Shown piece after piece: positions 18,248 to 21,506 of a stretch of 21,506 nucleotides of DNA (position 1 is the first letter of the stretch; each line of letters opens with the position of its first letter). The stretch comes from Stephanodiscus triporus (lineage: Eukaryota > Bacillariophyta > Thalassiosirophyceae > Thalassiosirales > Thalassiosiraceae). The DNA is taken from the NCBI GenBank assembly GCA_036939755.1, contig JALLAZ010000203.1:1-21506 (forward strand). Reading direction: 5' to 3'. The position numbers and the translations under genes were made by a program. Under the pieces are notes generated by a model that had not been told where the DNA came from, did not search any database, and worked only from the letters and a program-made list of their open reading frames with translations.

Positions 18248-18504
18248 GAGAACTGGCAGCATGATTTTAGAACAGTGTATTCTAGCGCGCTACGTATTTC
18301 ATAATTCATTTGAGAGTATTCATTAGATTTTCAACATTTAGTACGACTCGATGAGTGTGGTTATCACCTGCGAAAGAAGCTCGGAACTAGGATCTTCGTA
18401 TAAATTTGAAAACCCAGAGCACTTTCTCCGGCTCCTCGCCTCAGTCCCTAGAGGTAATACTGCCACTAATCCTAATGAAAATAAAGCAAGTAAGCTGAAT
18501 TGTC
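18248..18504. other. gap between HMG-box and ACS genes (tail to tail)
   Basis: 257 bp, AT-rich, presumably the two 3' regions. A 61-codon plus-strand frame (18351-18536) overlaps the ACS stop and looks like chance. Nothing else is seen. Confidence 0.4.
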
Positions 18505-21049
18505 CTACTTCTGAAACTTCGCCACCTTCAAGATAAGTTCATCCACCACCAACGGATCTGACAGGGTCGAGGTATCCCCGATCGTGTCGAGCTCGCTGCT
18601 CGCGATCTTGCGCAATATACGCCGCATGATCTTGCCACTCCTCGTCATCGGGAGCGCCCCATTGATTATGATCATGTCCGGCGTCGCGAACGGCCCAATG
18701 TGCGTGCGCACCTGCAGAAAGAGTTCCTTGATCAAGATGTCCGTTTCCGGATATCCCTCCACCAGCGTCGCGTAGCAGCATATCCCCTGCCCCTTGATCT
18801 CGTGCGGTATTCCCACCACGGCCGCCTGCGCCACGGCTTCATGCGCCACGAGTGCCGACTCCACCTCGGCCGTGCCTATGCGATGGCCCGACACGTTCAG
18901 TACGTCGTCGACGCGTCCCGTGATCCAAATGTATCCGTCCGAGTCGCGACGGCATCCGTCCCCCGTAAAATAGTAGCCCGGATAGGGCTTCATGTAGACG
19001 GCGAGGTAGCGCTGGTGATCACCCAGGCACGTGCGGGCCATCCCGGGCCAGGGCTGCCTGATCGCGAGGACGCCCTCGGCCGGGCTCGACGTGATCTCCT
19101 TCCCCGTCGTGGCGTCGAGCACCGCCAGATCGATGCCGTAGCAGGGGAGGGTACACGATCCCGGTTTCATCGGCGTGATTCCCGGGAGGTTGGTAATGAC
19201 ATGACCCCCGGTTTCGGTCTGGGGGGTGGGGGAAATCGATCGATGGAGGTCGACAAGGAGAAATCGCCATCCGCAAAGAGATAAACATGCAACCGTGGGT
19301 GAGAGGGAACGGACGGTCAAATATGTGGCCGGGCGGAAAACAAAAGGACAGACCTGCCAGTAGGTGTCAACGACCGAGCACCTTCCGTTCCCGATGACGT
19401 CGTAGTACCACTTCCACGCCGCGGGATTGATCGGCTCCCCGACCGTCCCCAGGACCCTGAGGCTGCTCAGGTCGTACCTCTTGGGAGGGTCGTCCCCGAA
19501 CCGCATCAGGCTGCGTATTGCCGTGGGCGCCGTGTAGAAGACCGTGATCTTGTGACGCTGGACCATGTCCCAGTACCGGCCGCAGTCGGGGTACACGGGA
19601 GTGGACTCGAACATAAGGGTCGAAAGTCCGTTGAGGAGGGGTCCGTACACCTTCAGGGAGGGGGGGGGGGGGGCGGGGCGGGCGGTAGAAAGATGGGGGG
19701 GGATAATGAAAGCGCGGAGGCAAGGCGGGGGACGTGAGAGATGGAAGGATATATACATCCCCGAAAAAGAATCGCCGACAGGCGTCTTCCGGCGAGGCGT
19801 CAAAATCGAGTGTCACACACGAACGACAGGCACTCACGATGTAGGTGTGTCCCGTGATCCATCCCGCGTCGGCGACGCAGGCGTACACGTCCTTGTGCGG
19901 CGCGTTGGGGTCCGACGGTCCAGTCTGCTGCGCGAGACCGAAGCTATTGGCGGTGGTGACCATCGCGAACAGAGCGTAGCCTCCGGTGGTATGGACGAGA
20001 CCTTTACACACATGAAATGCACGAAGAGGTCGACGAATTGTTTGTTTTTTTGGAATCAATGTAAGAATGATTTTTGGTTGAAGTCGCAATCAAATATATA
20101 CGATACAAAGGTCGCAAGGCGAAGAACGACGACGGCCGATACGCGCGAGAGTCGTCTCGTCCCGGTCGCACACGCCCCCACGCTCGGGGCGTCCGGACTG
20201 ACCTTTGGGCTTCCCCGTCGATCCCGACGTGTACAGTATGAACAGCGGATCCTCGGCGTCCATCCACTCGCACGGGCACGCCGGCCTCATGCTCGCCACG
20301 AGCGGCGTGAACCTCACGTGCACCCCCTCGATCCCCTCCCACGCGTCCCCGCCCTCCCCCCTCCCGTCGAACACGAGAACTTTCTTCACGATCCCCGCGC
20401 ACCGCTCCTTCCCGATCGCCGCGTCGCATATCGACTTGAGCGGGAGGCTCCTCCCCCCCCTCGATCCCGCGCTCGCGGTGACGACCCACATCGAGCCGGC
20501 GTCGTGTATCCTGTCGGCTATGGCGTCGGCGCTGAATCCCGCGAATATCACCGAGTGGACCGCGCCGATGCGCGCGCACGCGAGCATCGTCATCGCGAGC
20601 TCCGGGACCATGGGCATGTACAGGGTGACGACGTCCCCCCTCCTCACGCCGCACCTGACGAGGGCGTTGGCGACGCGGCAGACCTCCTTCCGGAGCTCGT
20701 CGTAGGTGACTCGGACCACGGACGTCGGCTCGTCGCCCTCCCACAGGATGGCGGTCTCGTTCCCCCTGTCGTAGGGGCTCGAGCAGTACCTGTCGACCGC
20801 GTTGTGACACACGTTCAGCCTCCCCCCCGAGAACCACGACGCCGAGCCGTCCTCGAGGGCGCCCGTCAGGGCCGAGCCGGACGGGAAGGGCGAGAACCAC
20901 TCGAGCTTCGCCGTCGCGAGCTTGGACCAGTAGGACGACACGTCCCGGACGGAGGCGGCGTGGTGGAGTTTGTAGGACGACAGCGGGGCGGAGGTGCACG
21001 CGGCGTAAACATCCTCCTCCGCCGGCTCCTCGTTGTCGGGCTTGCTCAT
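18505..21049 (-). CDS. ACS: acetyl-CoA synthetase (AMP-forming)
   Basis: Activates acetate with ATP and CoA to acetyl-CoA via acetyl-AMP. Exons on the minus strand: 21049-20203, 20001-19838, 19650-19354, 19218-18505 (phases 1, 0, 0); 673 residues, close to the family's usual 650. Signatures: [16 protein letters not shown] near the N-terminus, [14 protein letters not shown] (the phosphate-binding loop, split by intron 1 before its last Gly), [20 protein letters not shown] across intron 2, DTYWQTETGGH across intron 3 (its Trp belongs to the acetate-size pocket in studied enzymes), [38 protein letters not shown] and [11 protein letters not shown] with the catalytic Lys that is acetylated in many relatives. 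The usual PKTRSGK is PMTRSGK here. No presequence is evident, so a cytosolic location is likely. The start at 21049 (MSKPDNEE) is preferred over 21067. Intron 2 has a C14 tract next to its acceptor. Confidence 0.93.
19660..19673. repeat. G14 homopolymer (C14 on the ACS sense strand)
   Basis: Fourteen consecutive G, followed by CGGGGCGGGC, lie in ACS intron 2. On the sense strand this C-run forms the pyrimidine tract directly before the 3' splice site at 19651. On the plus strand the G-run and its neighbours could fold as a G-quadruplex. Confidence 0.8.
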
Positions 21050-21288
21050 GCTCGCTCTACTACACACACTCTCTACCTAAAAGTATTTATTTATTTTAGT
21101 GGATATGGTACCTCTATTCTATTCGCCGCTCTGATTTTTTTGAAGAAGAGAATCCGAGAAGGAATGGGGGGGGAAGTCTCAGGTTGGTAGAGTACACATA
21201 CTACAATACTCCAACAGTACATACCTAGATAGGAACCTTTAGATATGGATCTTTCCCTCTTCCCCTCTCTCCAGGAAGACACTGGATT

Positions 21289-21341
21289 GGGCGCCAAAAA
21301 GGGGGGAATATACAGGGCGACCCCGCTTTTTTGGCGCGACC
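21289..21341. promoter_or_regulatory. paired inverted E2F-like sites
   Basis: GCGCCAAAAA at 21291-21300 and TTTTTTGGCGCG at 21327-21338 each contain the E2F/DP consensus TTTSSCGC (as TTTGGCGC). They face each other as an imperfect inverted repeat with about 26 bp between. They lie about 245-290 bp upstream of the ACS start codon. That E2F binds here is inference. Confidence 0.4.
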
Positions 21342-21451
21342 ACTCACTTTCTTGTGTTATCGCCGATTTAACCCTACATACTGCTATGTAGGTAGCGCCC
21401 TTTTACTAGTTTCCCTCCGAAAGTACTCGACAAACGGGTGCCGGACAGACG

Positions 21452-21506
21452 AACACACTTTTGTGTGTTCCAACACACTTTTGTGTGTTCCAACACACTT
21501 TTGTGT
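21452..21506. repeat. tandem 20-bp palindromic repeat, cut by the window end
   Basis: The unit AACACACTTTTGTGTGTTCC occurs at 21452-21471 and 21472-21491 and continues for 15 bases to 21506, so at least 2.75 perfect copies. Each unit is itself an inverted repeat, AACACAC / GTGTGTT around TTTT, so every copy can form a 7-bp hairpin. The full length is unknown. Confidence 0.9.

Larger units (their letters stand above)
21050..21506. promoter_or_regulatory. upstream region of ACS to the window edge
   Basis: 457 bp without a coding frame I can support. It carries two E2F-like words in inverted orientation, other short repeats, and a tandem hairpin repeat at the very end. A gene to the right, beyond the window, may share this region. 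Confidence 0.45.

Noticed and set aside
19565..21190. 541-codon plus-strand open frame across ACS
   Set aside because: It is antisense to acetyl-CoA synthetase, whose four exons show all family motifs; the Arg/Pro-rich product is a GC artefact.
1..21506. tRNA, rRNA, CRISPR or viral operon structures
   Set aside because: None was recognised by eye; the short repeats found lack the regular spacing of CRISPR arrays. A covariance-model scan would be the decisive test for small RNAs.

Overview
The window reads as nuclear DNA of a microbial eukaryote, most likely a diatom or close stramenopile. This is an inference from compact genes, short GT-AG introns (mostly 64-200 nt), small intergenic gaps, many divergent gene pairs, CGT/TCG trinucleotide-rich acidic coding sequence, and a mix of eukaryotic families (RBR ubiquitin ligase, two-domain fluoride exporter, SLC35F transporters, HEI10-like meiotic ligase). 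No prokaryotic operon logic, rRNA, tRNA or CRISPR was seen. Exon joins below were made by hand from splice signals and codon phase; none is backed by transcripts.

Layout. 1-2311: a piggyBac-type transposase with all three catalytic aspartates and a C-terminal Cys-rich domain; an in-frame TGA splits off a possible N-terminal part. 2312-3048: AT-rich flank with short repeats. 3049-4942 (+): RBR E3 ligase with two C-terminal membrane helices. 7959-5004 (-): FEX/CrcB-type fluoride exporter in at least six exons, tail-to-tail with the RBR gene. 8263-10147 (+) and 14466-12796 (-): two paralogous SLC35F-type transporters, an inverted duplication that keeps exon phases and even intron sequence. Between them lie a divergent pair: an unknown acidic protein (11253-10426, -) and a SAM / coiled-coil / glycine-zipper protein (11787-12628, +). 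14888-15824 (+): four-helix tetraspan-like membrane protein. 17303-16034 (-): HEI10/Zip3-like RING protein, divergent from an HMG-box protein (17735-18247, +). 21049-18505 (-): complete four-exon acetyl-CoA synthetase. 21050-21506: upstream region with paired inverted E2F-like sites and a tandem hairpin repeat that runs off the window.

The genes do not form one pathway; this is an ordinary compact euchromatic stretch. The most notable points are the fluoride exporter with a very long acidic insertion inside its first half, the inverted transporter duplication with intron homology, the SAM plus glycine-zipper architecture, and the transposase with its in-frame stop.
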